Source: Aphelocoma coerulescens (Eukaryota > Chordata > Aves > Passeriformes > Corvidae). Taken from it: a stretch of 64,000 bases of DNA. The notes under the pieces were generated by a model. It made no database searches and had not been told where the DNA came from. It worked only from the letters and a program-made list of their open reading frames with translations. Made by a program: the position numbers and the translations under genes. The DNA lies in NCBI RefSeq assembly GCF_041296385.1, contig NC_091022.1, positions 20,045,967 through 20,109,966 on the forward strand. The letters run 5' to 3'. Position 1 is the stretch's first letter, and every line of letters begins with the position of its first letter. Of the stretch, positions 25,719 to 36,810 are shown piece by piece.

Positions 25719-25778
25719 AAAACAAAACCAAACCAAACCAACTCAACAGAAAAAAAAAAAAAAAAAAAGAGAGAAAAA
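25719..25778. repeat. A-rich tract with CAAA words and A19 run
   Basis: 'aaaacaaaaccaaaccaaacc' style words lead into an uninterrupted A run at 25750-25768. It is a simple-sequence tract of the same style as the C/A tracts elsewhere, possibly a decayed retroposon tail, though no body is recognised. Confidence 0.8.
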
Positions 25779-26384
25779 ACTTGTGAGACTAGACCTGAAC
25801 CTGCTGAACCTCAGAATTTCTTGTAAGCAGTAGACAGGTACTAGCAAAATATTCTTACTACAAATTCTCTCTTGAATTCAAGATGCATGAAGAAGACTTT
25901 CCATTGATTAGGAATGCAAAAATTACAAAAGAAAAAAACAAAAAACACACCACAAGAAACTACAAACTATCTTGAAATCCACAAATGAGATCTAGATACA
26001 CTTGCTTTATTAATATTTCTATAAATATATTTTGATAATGACAAATAATGTCCTTATGCACCATTTAAAATGGTATGTATTAGTTTATGTTTTCCAGTGT
26101 ATTTTTTCACACTCAGATTTTAAGATAACACCACCATGCATAAACATTGTAATAATTCAATTTCATGTAAGTTTTCTTTCATTGTTGAGAGTTGATATAT
26201 ACAGACTATCAAGTCACTAGCATAGCTGCATTTCTGTTTCTTTTTAGAATGCACTGTATTTCTCAACTGTGCCATAAAATGAAAAAAGAATTTCCTTTCA
26301 TTTGCATATGATGTTATTTGGAACTGTTAATCTATCATGCAGACACAGTCAAATGCACCTTGTAATTAACACAAACCCAATTCA

Positions 26385-26709
26385 TTGCACTTAGGTAGGA
26401 TGCTAGTTGATGTACACACAAGACAATTGTTCATACAGCCTGCTCTGGAAGTTGAAAGCCTTTCATTTAATGCATACAACAAACCTAATGTGATTTGTAA
26501 AGAGGCAGGTTTTTTAAATAACCTGAAGAATGGAAAGGGGTGGGGGGAGGAAAGAAAAATAAAATTCTTGGCTCACGATCCTTCAAAACAGATGTTTCCC
26601 AGACAAAAAAAGTACACATTTTTTTGTATTAAAATTGATCAACTGGTGACAAATATAAGACTTAATTCAGAATCTTTTGAATGGTTTCATAATTTGGGTC
26701 CACTTCCAG
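26385..26709 (+). other. Open frame ending at a consensus splice donor
   Basis: A plus-strand frame is open from about 26385 to 26750 (121 codons; no ATG at its beginning) in A+T-rich DNA. It runs through 'cttccag' into gtaaga at 26710, a good donor. A weak acceptor-like 'cacttag' lies at the 5' edge. The predicted peptide is lysine-rich with no known motif. It may be a chance frame or an exon of an unidentified transcript. Confidence 0.2.
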
Positions 26710-27784
26710 GTAAGATTAAAATTTTCTCAGATTGTATTTTGGGGAACTGAAGGAACCAAAATCTGTTCATTTGTCTGATGATGGATAAAATTTCTGAATG
26801 ATATACATATATATTATCCTCTCAAATATCTGCCAGCACTGAGATTTTCTGGTTTATGCAGCTCTAAGGATGTTTCCACAGAATTCATTTGTAATTTCAT
26901 CACATTCCAAGAAATGCTTGCAGTAATTCAGTTAAGTTGAATTGATGGAAGTTACACCTTTGTGTATGTTATGAGCTGTCACTGACTGAGAAAGGAAACT
27001 CTGACGTTGGGAGTGGCAGAGAGATGTCAGGGAAACCGGCAGCTTGAGGGCACAGAGAACACCAGAGTCAGGGAGTGCATTTGTGAAGAACACTTCAGTC
27101 CAGAAAGAAAAGGCTGCATAGCACAAACTTGACTAGACTTCTGCCAAAAAGAACAATCCAGGACAGTGAAGGTAATAACAACTGTCTCTCTTTGCCATCA
27201 AAATTTAGCAAACACCTAGCTATCTCCACAATATATTCTTGCAAATCTCTGTGCTGATTAGTCAAAGAAAAGCTCACAACATAAACACTGTGGTTAGCTA
27301 TGGCACAACGTAAATAACTGAAGTTTAAACAATAAGGAGCAAAGGAGCAGAAACCAAAATGCTGCAGGAAAACATGATTGAAGTAACCATCAGCTATCAC
27401 TCCTATAGATTAATACAGTGATCAATAAGCTTTCATTAACTACTAAAGAAATTATTTGTATTTTCTTGAGTCATATGTCAAAACAAGGACAAGGAGGAGC
27501 TTCAACCAAGCTTTGTATCGGAGTTAATTAAGCTGTTGGAGTAATTGTCCTCTCATAAACCTCAATAGATTTCTCTCAGTTCCTTTCTCAGATACTGAAT
27601 TCCCTAAGGATTTTAATTTCCTTCTCCAGTTCCTAATTATTGTATCCACTCAGGTTCCAGTTATCTTGTTTTCCCTCTCTGAGTGCTGTTCTACTCCTTT
27701 CAGCTCCCAATGCCTTCTCCTCAGGATCTAGTTTCCCCATTCAAGCTGATTTACCATGTGATTCTGGGTAGTCATTTAGTGAAG
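26710..27784. other. Non-coding stretch, no gene seen
   Basis: Minus-strand frames at 26932-27126 and 27095-27400 are unrecognised. The region from about 27500 to 27760 is pyrimidine-rich on the plus strand. Nothing identifiable is present. Confidence 0.55.
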
Positions 27785-27892
27785 GGGGGGTGGTGGTTTG
27801 TTGGGACTTTTTTGTTTTGTTTTCTTGGTTAGTTGGTTTTTGGTTTTGTTTGGGTTTTTTTTTTTTGTAGCTTTGTTTTGTTTTGTAGGTAC
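27785..27892. repeat. G/T-rich simple-sequence tract
   Basis: The plus strand is almost only G and T: a G7 run, then GTTT/GGTTT words, then a T12 run. It is the complement of the A/C tracts at 11791-11896 and 36108-36216. A short minus-strand frame across it reads as low-complexity K/N/P/T and is not a gene. Confidence 0.85.
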
Positions 27893-30717
27893 TGATGAAA
27901 ATCCGTCACTATTACTAGCAGACCAGATTTTGGGGCAAAAATAGAACACTATTCTCAGCACTCAGCATTAGCTAGTCTTTTTTTTCTTTTTGCTCCCAAC
28001 ATCGCTTCAGCAGTATTTTTGTGCTAGCTAGTTTATGCTTTGGGGTTACTTTACTGAGAAATAAGCCCATCTGCTTACAAAATTTTAACAACAACATTAC
28101 TTTAGGTGGAAATGCACAGATCTAAGATCTGCAGACTGCATTCACATATAAAACTACAGCCTAATTTATCTTTCTCCAGAAGGACTTGAATGCTTCTTCC
28201 AAAACAAAGACCAAAATCAGCAACAAACAAAATGCACCAAAAAAAAAGAAAGAAAAAACAAACTTTCCAGCTACACTGTAATTTCTTTTCAAGAATGGTA
28301 CAATTTCTATCATCTTGTCTCAAAACTCGTTGGCTAAGAAAGTTTAACTTTGGATGTAGTCTTGCTCAAAATCATCCCAGCAAACACTGCTTATGATATA
28401 AAAGAACACCGTACATTTTATGGTACAAAAATCAAAGGTTGCTCTTCCTGCTACTGGTTTTACTCAGCAGTAAAGAGAAAACCTTGCAAGTGTTGTTTAC
28501 ACAGTACTAAATCCTTGTAAAGTCATACTGAAACAAGCCTGCTATCTGACCTAGCCCTTAGGGCTACTTAAACACCTGTGGATTTATAGAGTTCAGATGT
28601 CTACAAGGTCTGTGTTGAAGTTCATTTCCAAACCTGTGCCCCATGTGAAGTCCTTTGTTGGCACAGTTAAGCCATTACTACTTGTTTCTGGTTTGTAAGG
28701 CAATCACATTATGAAACAGAAAGAGCTCAGAATTAAGAAAACTTACCTTTATACACACACTGTAAATGTACATAACAGCTGAAAGCTCAACGTATAAGTT
28801 TTATTTGCAGAAGCTTAGCTTCACTAAGATCAAAACAACACAGGGAAAGAGAGGAGTTATCCTCATCTGTACGCATATAATTGATTCCCCAGCAGGACCT
28901 ATACATGTAAAATACATATCAGACCATCAAGTTCAAGTAGAGTATGCTTTGTTCTAAGAGAGTAAGCATTATGGTAGAAAACACAAAAAACTTTTCATCA
29001 CACTCTCAGAAAATACACTCTCATGTACCCCAGATAGTAAAAATAGTATAATATAATTCATAGGATGAATAGAATAGGACATGTTCTAAACTTTATGATT
29101 AGTTATTATTCTGTGGTTCAATGAAACTCATTTTCTTTAGATACTTTATTACTGAATGTATGCTTATCATAAGATAAAAATAATGATGATGGTATGTTTT
29201 GAATATGTTTTTTATAACTCTGTCTACCACAAGTGGTAAATGTCAGGTTTTCTACGAGGTCTCCCAGAGGCTTCAGAAACACAAAGCCTCACTTGGATGG
29301 TGCAGAATTGAAGTGTCTCTGGAAGCCTGCACTGCCCCAGGACTTGTAGGAGCATTTGGCCCACTTCAGCTGCAATGTGCATTGAAGACTCATGGGTTTA
29401 TTAAGATTTCACAGTTCTTACTATTTTTCAGAACCCTAGTTCTTAAAATATGAGGTCAGGAAAAGTTTTAAAATACTATCCTAGTATATTGTAAAAGTTA
29501 ATAAAAATGAAAGCAAATAATTATTAAAGAAAAGAAACACAGCTTTTTTTTCTTTTTTCTTCCCCTCTGGTTCTGTAATTTTATGATTTTTAAGCCAATC
29601 TCATAATGCATAAATGTGTCACCTTAATTTGCTAATGCTGGGACTAGTAAGATTGCTTCCTGGAGCTCTGAGCAAGTGCATGCTGAGAAAGAGCTTCAGG
29701 AAAGTGTGCAGTTGGTGATCTTTTTTATTTTTCTTTTTTAACTACTAATCTAGCATCACTACACAAAAGAGAGCAAAAGCAGCAATTGTATTACTGTCAT
29801 CCCATCTCTCTGTGATGGCTTTAGGCAGGTTTGTGCTGCCAATAAAGAGCAGTGAAAAGGGGCTGCACATCACTATACCAGAGCTGGCTCTTGCACAGGG
29901 TGGACAAAGGACACATTCCTGTTTCTATTCCCTGTTTAGTGGTGCATTAACCTAGGGCAGCACACACACCTTCTCATCTGAGCTGCTATTGCAGCTGTTT
30001 AGAGTTCATGTTTGTACCTTGATGAATTAAGAGTTACATAAATGCTAAATGGTCTTAAAATGAGACTCACAAAAAACTCTGAACTCCTGCAAAATGCAAA
30101 TTCCAAATTAGATCTCTCTCAAAGAGCAGAATAATAAAAACAGCCATCACAATTTACCACTCCTTTCTCTTTTACATTCTTCTCGGTATGACTTTCAGTT
30201 AGGTAGGCATGTATAATAAACTACTGCCATGCTTGGCCTCTTGTGGATCTATCCTGTTTGCACATTGCTAAATCTTTTTTATTGCTTCTGACAATATGTT
30301 GTTTCATACCTTTATATCTGTACTTATATTGGTTATATTGCTGGGTTATCATTGTGGTGGTGAATTACACTGAAAAAAACCATATCTGTTTATCTGATAG
30401 GGTTTTGCTCACACAAACATTTCCATTACCACTATATTTTTTGCACCATTTATTTAATATATATTTATACACAGATACATGGTTATTCTGTACCAAACAT
30501 ACTAGAGCATAATAATTGCCATCAGTGATGTTACTAGGAAAGGATAAACTGACACTTTCTGGCAAAAGCAAGAGATGACACAGCCAATGCAAATTACTTA
30601 TCTCGGTTGTTCCCCATGCTGAGTCCTTGAGGTCTGAGGATGAATTAAGTGCCTAGCAACTAACAGATAGTCCCTGCCACCCTTCCTTTTTTGTCTCTCT
30701 TTATGTGGAAAATTCAG
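27893..30717. other. Non-coding stretch, no gene seen
   Basis: Open frames are below 90 codons and unrecognised. An A-rich tract lies near 28238-28262. Nothing else is assignable. Confidence 0.55.
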
Positions 30718-30855
30718 CCCTCACCAGGAAATATCTCCTATCCCCAGTTAATAAGAAGATCCTCATTTATCACCAATTGTCAATCCATGCAGATATCTCC
30801 ATCCAGTCCTACATTAGCCATTCTCAGAAATGCTGACTGCTGTGCGCTACATAGG
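30718..30855 (+). other. Exon-like segment of unknown transcript
   Basis: A pyrimidine-rich stretch ('ccttccttttttgtctctct') and the AG at 30716-30717 precede 138 bases that end 'catagg' at a consensus donor gtaagt (30856-30861). The length is a multiple of three, and one frame is open throughout (46 codons, beginning PSPGNISYPQLIRR). The peptide matches no family I know. The acceptor is weaker than the donor. Chance remains likely. Confidence 0.2.
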
Positions 30856-31639
30856 GTAAGTCAAAATATGTGAAAAACTGCAAGCAACTCTTATTCAGAT
30901 AACTATTTATACAGCCAAAGGTTATAAAATACCTTTGATCTGACAGCTGCTGGGTAAAAACAAAATGAATATAACTAATCTTCTGCTTGAAATTTTGGGG
31001 GAAATTCAGAATTGTCATCCACAGGGTTTTACCAGTGGCAGAAAACCAAGACAATACAGAGGCAAAGAGATGCAGATCAGCCAAGTCCCACGTATTGAAT
31101 GTGAGATTCATGCACTTGACAGCCTGAAACTCCCTGTAGGTAAACCTTCATCAAATGCATTTTCTAATCAGTGCAGAGGCTTCCCCGTGCTCCTGCATGT
31201 ACAAAATCAGTTTTGTCTGTTATCTGGGGTCATGAAGCAGAACACAGAAGCCAGGGGCTCAAAGTAAAAAAAAAAACTCATCCTGTGTCACAGGTGTCTC
31301 TCTAGGATATACCTTGGCCCATACCCAACCTCTCAATGCCAGAGGAGGAAGGTTAATTTGAGAGCCCTGGGTGCCCGAGTCAGGGCTAGGGAGGGTAGTC
31401 AGTAACAAGACAAAGGGAATTGCCAAACTGGGATTTGGGGTATTAAGGTGGGAATGTAAAAGTCAAAGCTCCATAAAATCTCTGGAATAGAGACAGCCTT
31501 TTTACTTCACATCTACTTGGCACGAAGCACAAGGAGACTCCTCATGGCACCATGGCAAAGTGGTTTTACATTGCTGGATATGATAGCAGTGTGTGGCCAT
31601 AGCAGTAGCTGCTGAAGGGAAGAGAGGAAAAATGAAGGG
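30856..31639. other. Non-coding stretch, no gene seen
   Basis: Overlapping opposite-strand frames (30824-31111 minus, 30965-31267 plus) of about 100 codons carry no recognisable motif. They lie in complex, somewhat G+C-richer sequence from about 31000 to 31620. No gene is assigned. Confidence 0.5.
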
Positions 31640-31930
31640 TAATGGGTCTGAATTAAGATGAATGGAGCAGCAGACAATTAGCTAGTTCGTCAAAAGAGCA
31701 AACAATCATTAAGAGAAGCCTTTCACAATGTAAAACCATTTGTAACAGGGTTGCAGTAAAGAGGACGCCAATTCTGCAAGACTGCAATTGAACTTAATCT
31801 TATTCCTAACAGGGCTGATTCTCAAAAACTCTGAGAAATAATCAGTTATTTCCTGCCTTCAGTGGAAATGGAGCACTAGATCTTTGATTAAACTTCATTC
31901 CTAATATTTGGTTTGCTGGAAAAAAAATGG
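31640..31930. promoter_or_regulatory. Candidate conserved noncoding element
   Basis: Complex sequence contains homeodomain-like 'acaattagctag' near 31675 and a TCF/LEF-like ctttgat at about 31882-31888. CpG sites are retained in 'gttcgtc' and 'gacgcc'. There are no simple repeats. The texture suggests a constrained enhancer; conservation could not be tested. Confidence 0.35.
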
Positions 31931-34318
31931 TCTTCTAAATTATTAGAGTACTTTGACGGAACAATTTGTTTCTTCTGTTTGAAATATTTCCTACTGCAAT
32001 AAACTGCTGAATGTAAATGCTAAAATACAGATTTTTCAAAGAGCTATAGAGATATTTTTAGGTTTTCAAATATTAAGACAAAATGGCATCATTTTGTATC
32101 TTAATCTGAATTTTAATGAGAAGCTCTATTGATAATCACAGAACATCTATATTTATAGAAGAATGGAATATCATAAATACAGGATTGTGCCACTATCTAC
32201 ATATGTTGCCTTTCTCCATACATACAGAAATCAGACTTTAATTTCTATAGCAATGGAAATACGGCAATTTACACCAGAACTATTAATCAGAATGCAAAAA
32301 ATAGATCTAAGCCAATGTGTTGGCTCAGTTTTTAAAAGCTGGATCGAGCTAAATTTTTCTCATGTATGCTTTAATTTCTGCCTCACTGAAGAGAGGCACA
32401 ATTCTGTGCTCACTCCATAAGGCCTTTATGGAAGGTTCTCAGACTTTTAATGCTGTTTATTGTGGTGTTGCAGTACTTACGACCTAGGTCTCACACAGAA
32501 TTAAAATGGGCAGCAGCAAACCACAAAAGCCAAATACAAAAAAATCTGATAGAAATTTTGTTAATATGAGTTTTGTTTCTAGAGGTCAGTAAAAATATTG
32601 AAAGAAAAGAAAAAGACTACCAAACATGATTTTTGATTCCTACTCTATAGCAAAAAGAAATTATTTTTAACTGTGAGCTTGAAAAGTACCCAAGTTCCCC
32701 TAAGTAAACATACAATAGCTGCTCTCTTGAGATGGAATTTCTCTAATTTGGTTAAGTGTATAACTAAGTTGTGCATATGGCGTACATATTCAGAAGAAAA
32801 AGCTTTATATAGTAATTTGAAAATTTTGGAAATAGAAAAGTTGGTCTGTAAATTCTTAATCCCTTTTCTTAATGCTGTACTCATTTTATCAGACATTTAG
32901 AAAGCAGAAAATGTATCCATTAAGCAGTATATCTTCAGATCTCAACAGTGTGAATGTACACAAATAAATATATAAGAAGAGAGTATAATGGACACAGCTG
33001 CAATGTTGAAATCTGGCTTTCTAGGCATACTCATATGACATATAATGACATATATGACATATAATCATAAGTATTTTGAGATAAATACATACCATTGTTC
33101 ATTAGCTTTATTTAATAAGTAATATAACAATTGGATAGGCAGAAAAATATCACATGTAATAAACTACTGGTATATGTTATTGCATGAGCAATACAGTGGA
33201 ACAAAAAATCAATAAAAATGAAATGTCTTTTTCTCCAAAACATTACAGAAATGTAAAAAAAAACCCAGAACTTGCAAAAACCTGACTCTTCCTTCTCCAA
33301 ATATATATATAAAGTTCATATTTTTGCCATTTTTCTAAATTGAAGCTTAAAGAGGTCTTGTTTTCTTTTAAACTTTAGTGACTGTGGGAAAAAATTTATA
33401 CACTGCACAGAGTATTCTTTTAGGTGCATATTTTCTAGCATTGTTATTAATAATAATAATAATACAAAAAAGTGTAGCAGATCAAACCAGAAGGAGCCTT
33501 GAATATATTTGCTGGGAATTGCCTCAGGCTAAACACCAGGGACATGAAACAAACTGTTCTTATCACCTTTTTCCAAACACAGCGATTTAAATTTACAATG
33601 AAAGTGCCAGCACCAGCTGCACTTTAAGAAAGCACCACATGTCTTGATGAGCTCCAAGAAAATGGAAAAAAGCCCAGTTCAAGTTGGAGGTGTCATCTTC
33701 CTCTAGTCAGCTGGGTGACACAAAGCTGAAAGCGATGAAGTGCTAATTAGAGGTTGATGAACAGAATCTCAGAGTGGAAACTTGTCGAAATAGCCTCTAC
33801 TAAATCACAGCCTTATGAGTCTGCCCTTATCTCCCCATACAAAGCACTGACAGAACCAGAAAAAGGCAGTGTGAATCTAAATATCTGTATGGTTAGGTTA
33901 CACGTTTTATCTCTTACCATATGTCCACTTTATCTTGGGAGTTATTTAAGAATCACCTTATTTTTTAAAATGGAGATATGACTTTTTCTAGTTAGTTCCC
34001 TTAGAATGTCTAGACTGTATTGCAGATGGAGCAATCAGATCTTTTTTTTTAAAAAAAAAAAAAACAACAACCTTTTATAACTAATTAGATAAGGGGGAAA
34101 AGTCTTCCAATTCTAAGTGATAATGAGCAAATAGCTATTTCTTAATCAGAGATATGAATAAAACCACATGAAAGATAAAAAGGAGGAAAAGAACTTAAAG
34201 AAAGATCATGCTTAGAAGAGGTGTGAGTTTAAAATTGTTCTTCACTAAAAGCAAAGGTGGAGGGAGAAGCTTAGCTGGCAGGAGAGTTTGGTGCTTTTTT
34301 GTTCTTTTTCTATAATAG
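31931..34318. other. Non-coding stretch, no gene seen
   Basis: Contains a small tandem of 'atgacatataat' words at about 33030-33066, a (TAA)n run near 33446-33464, and an oligo(T)-oligo(A) palindrome at 34042-34064. Sequence at 33600-33840 is complex and may be constrained. Frames at 32645-32900 overlap on both strands and are not convincing genes. Confidence 0.5.
34042..34064. repeat. T9-A14 palindromic homopolymer junction
   Basis: Nine T bases (34042-34050) are followed immediately by fourteen A bases (34051-34064). The junction is self-complementary and would be prone to slippage or to forming a hairpin. Confidence 0.9.
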
Positions 34319-34499
34319 TAATGTTGATCTGACAGCTTTTTTTGGTGAGTATCTAGTTCTAATGGAACCAAAAGCAGAAATGTTTAGCAGTGCTGACAGG
34401 CAAGTACAGGCAAGGCGGTTTCACTTCTGGAAGCAGCAGGAGCTACTGCTCACACAGCAACAGCAGATGCTCCAGGCTGGGCTGGCAGGACTCTGGAAG
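34319..34499 (+). other. Exon-like segment with glutamine-rich open frame
   Basis: A pyrimidine-rich acceptor ('gttctttttctataatag') precedes 181 bases ending 'ctctggaag' at a GTAATG donor (34500). One frame is open (one leading base plus 60 codons). It has acidic and hydrophobic residues first, then a Q-rich helix-like end with the motif KQQELLLTQQQQMLQ. The frame continues without stop to 34589. It is unrecognised. Q-rich peptides arise easily from CAG-rich DNA, so the coding case is modest. Confidence 0.25.
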
Positions 34500-35699
34500 G
34501 TAATGACAGCATTTGCACAAATGTGCCTTTCTTGCTCTTCCCTGCTCCCCACATCCCCCGCTTTCCTCCACCTTAGTCACCCACCCTAAGTGCTGCTGTC
34601 CTCACTGAGCCAGTGCACTCCTCCAGGTCCCGAAGCAGCAAGGCCCTTACACGTGGGAGACAAATACGTGCCGAATGTTAAACGCAGATTCAAAGGTTCT
34701 GTTTGATTCTGGATGCCAAATCCAATTACTAAGAATGAAAATCTGAAGGTAGTGAGGAGGGTTGAAACCTTTCCCACACTGATGCAGCAGCAGGACACTG
34801 CAGCAATAACTATGCGCACGTGTGCACTATGCTGGAGACACACCTGTTTGGGCCACCAGTTTGGCATCAGGATATCTCATCTGGAACTTTTCAGAAACTT
34901 TTTTCAAATTAGACTGCATCGATACCCAGAAACTAGCTGACTTTATGGAAAATACCTATTTCATATTAATATTAGGATTTTTTTTAAACTATACATAGTA
35001 AAATGATCACTTTGTGAACATGATGTAGTTTGTGAGATAAAATATCATCAGGACTAAATTTCATTGCTTTTGAAACATCTTTCAGCCCATATGCTAACAA
35101 GTCCAGCAAAACTAGACTACATAGAGCTGAAGCATTCACAAAAGCCCAACCCCTTGTGCCCTAAATTGTATTCTTGAGAGGCATTATGCCTTTCTGTGCA
35201 ATGTGTGCCAGCTAATATGATGGGGGTTTTAACATAATCTGATTGTATTAAGATATAAAATACCAAAGTTACAGACCTTTGCTGATATCAGCAGAGAAGG
35301 AAAAGATGATGAAATCTTCAGAAGTTTAGTCACAACACAAAAAAATACAGCCTTTGCCCTGAAGAGCACACAATTTAAGAACAAAAATCCAGGGCCATGA
35401 TCATTTCACATAAACAGGGTGTGCTAAACAAAATCATATTTTATGTATTTAATACCTTGTGAGATATGAAGCACATGCTCACATCTTTAATTTCAGTGTT
35501 TTGTTCTGTTAGCCTATTGCTTGAGAAACCTAGTTCAGATTAATTGTTGTCTCAAAAAAAAAAAAAAAAAAGAGAAAGAATCCATGCTCTTTTGAAAATG
35601 TCAACTCCTATTAAACCAGCTCTCCAAAATAATGATGTTCATCTGATTTTTCTCTCTTTGATTAGGCTTGTATAATTCTGTATTATCTTGGTAGCTTTG
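34500..35699. other. Non-coding stretch, no gene seen
   Basis: Opposite-strand frames at 34586-34867 and 34713-34940 overlap and are unrecognised. An 18-base A run lies at 35554-35571. No gene is visible. Confidence 0.55.
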
Positions 35700-35960
35700 A
35701 TGCCAAACAAGATTAAATTGTCATGTACAGTATATTAAATTTATAATCTGAATAAAAAAAAATCACTTGTAAAGCACTCAATCAGTATCTAGAGACACAA
35801 CTACTAAATTTACATAATTTACACCACTGACATGCCATTATTTCCTAATTATTTATGGCCAATTATCAATTGCTGGTCAATGCTTGGAATCAGTCACTGT
35901 AATTATTTCCCTACGGCCTCTTGATTAGATGCAACAGATCAAGCCTCAGTACGACACCAA
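35700..35960. promoter_or_regulatory. Candidate conserved noncoding element rich in homeodomain words
   Basis: TAATTA occurs at 35846-35851 and 35900-35905, and 'aattatcaatt' at 35861-35871. Nearby are 'cttgattag' and CpG-retaining 'ctacggcc' and 'gtacgac'. The block is complex and A+T-rich without simple repeats. It resembles homeodomain-bound developmental enhancers, by inference only. Confidence 0.38.
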
Positions 35961-36107
35961 CATACACATTTCCCCTGCAAAGTGATAATATTTTTTGCTG
36001 GGATTTTAATTCAGCAGTATTAAAAAAATATTTCTACTACAAACTGTACTCTACCGTTTCTATCACAAACTTACAGCAACATTTTGTACAAAACACTTAA
36101 GAGAGGA

Positions 36108-36216
36108 TTCTCCAGAAAAAACTCCAAAAAACCCCAAACAAAACAAAAAACAACCAAACAAAAAACGCCCAAAAAACAAAAAAACCCCCACCAAACCAAA
36201 AAAACCCCACACCGAA
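36108..36216. repeat. A/C-rich simple-sequence tract
   Basis: About 100 bases of almost only A and C, with blocks of four to seven A and two to five C. A minus-strand frame across it translates to a tryptophan/phenylalanine-rich low-complexity peptide and is an artefact of the tract. It matches the style of 11791-11896. Confidence 0.85.
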
Positions 36217-36419
36217 ACTGATACAGTGGGAGAATCTTATTAATAGTAATGGGATCTTATTGTCTATCCTGTTCTTTTTAATTTTTTTTTTTTTACTTAG
36301 CGCATTTTCATTTTTTTCCTTTTGTATTTTGTAAAAATGGATGAAATAATAGCTGATTTCTGCCCTCATATCTAGATTTCACTTCTACACAAATCAGTCC
36401 TAAAGCATGCAAACAAAAA

Positions 36420-36810
36420 TCTGCATTTGAATTCCTAATGATTCCTCCTATTGTCTCATTGCTGCTACAACCTGTCAATCACTGCTGAAAAGTGCTAATC
36501 ACTCCCAGAAATCCCAGTCTCAGAGACAAAAGTACCAGTCACCACAAAAATAATACCAATTGGTCATGGGTGGAAGGCAAATCTCACTAGGGATCTACGT
36601 GCACAATGGAGTTTATTAAGTCCATTTTGCTATAGTCTAGCTCTCCTAGCAGCATCCGACGGTTTCAGACTTTAATTTCAAAGTCAACTAAAATCCACTA
36701 AAGTAACTTATATTCATTAGCTCGGCTTTAACTGAACTGCTGTGAAATCTCTTGGCTGCAAGGGCTTTTAGTAGAAGTGGCAGCTTTCATTTTCAATTTA
36801 AGGAAAATAG
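36420..36810. promoter_or_regulatory. Candidate conserved noncoding element
   Basis: CpG sites persist in 'tctacgtgc', 'catccgacgg' and 'gctcggc'. Other intact-looking words are 'aatgattcctcctattgtctc' (an inverted SOX-like ATTGT), 'ctttaatttcaaagtc' and 'tattcattag'. There are no simple repeats. Together with 35700-35960 it may form one regulatory block interrupted by the A/C tract. Confidence 0.35.

Larger units (their letters stand above)
23691..26384. other. Non-coding stretch with simple repeats
   Basis: It contains a TA/CA alternation at about 23713-23745 and a 20-base-period tandem duplication at 24868-24903. An A/C-rich stretch leads into a 19-base A run at 25719-25768. Open frames are short, and several are composed of the low-complexity tracts themselves. 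No gene is seen. Confidence 0.55.

Noticed and set aside
27776..27961. Lys/Asn/Pro-rich minus-strand frame resembling a disordered protein
   Set aside because: It derives from the G/T simple-sequence tract.
36097..36369. Minus-strand frame rich in Trp/Phe
   Set aside because: It is the translation of the A/C simple-sequence tract and has no protein-like composition outside it.
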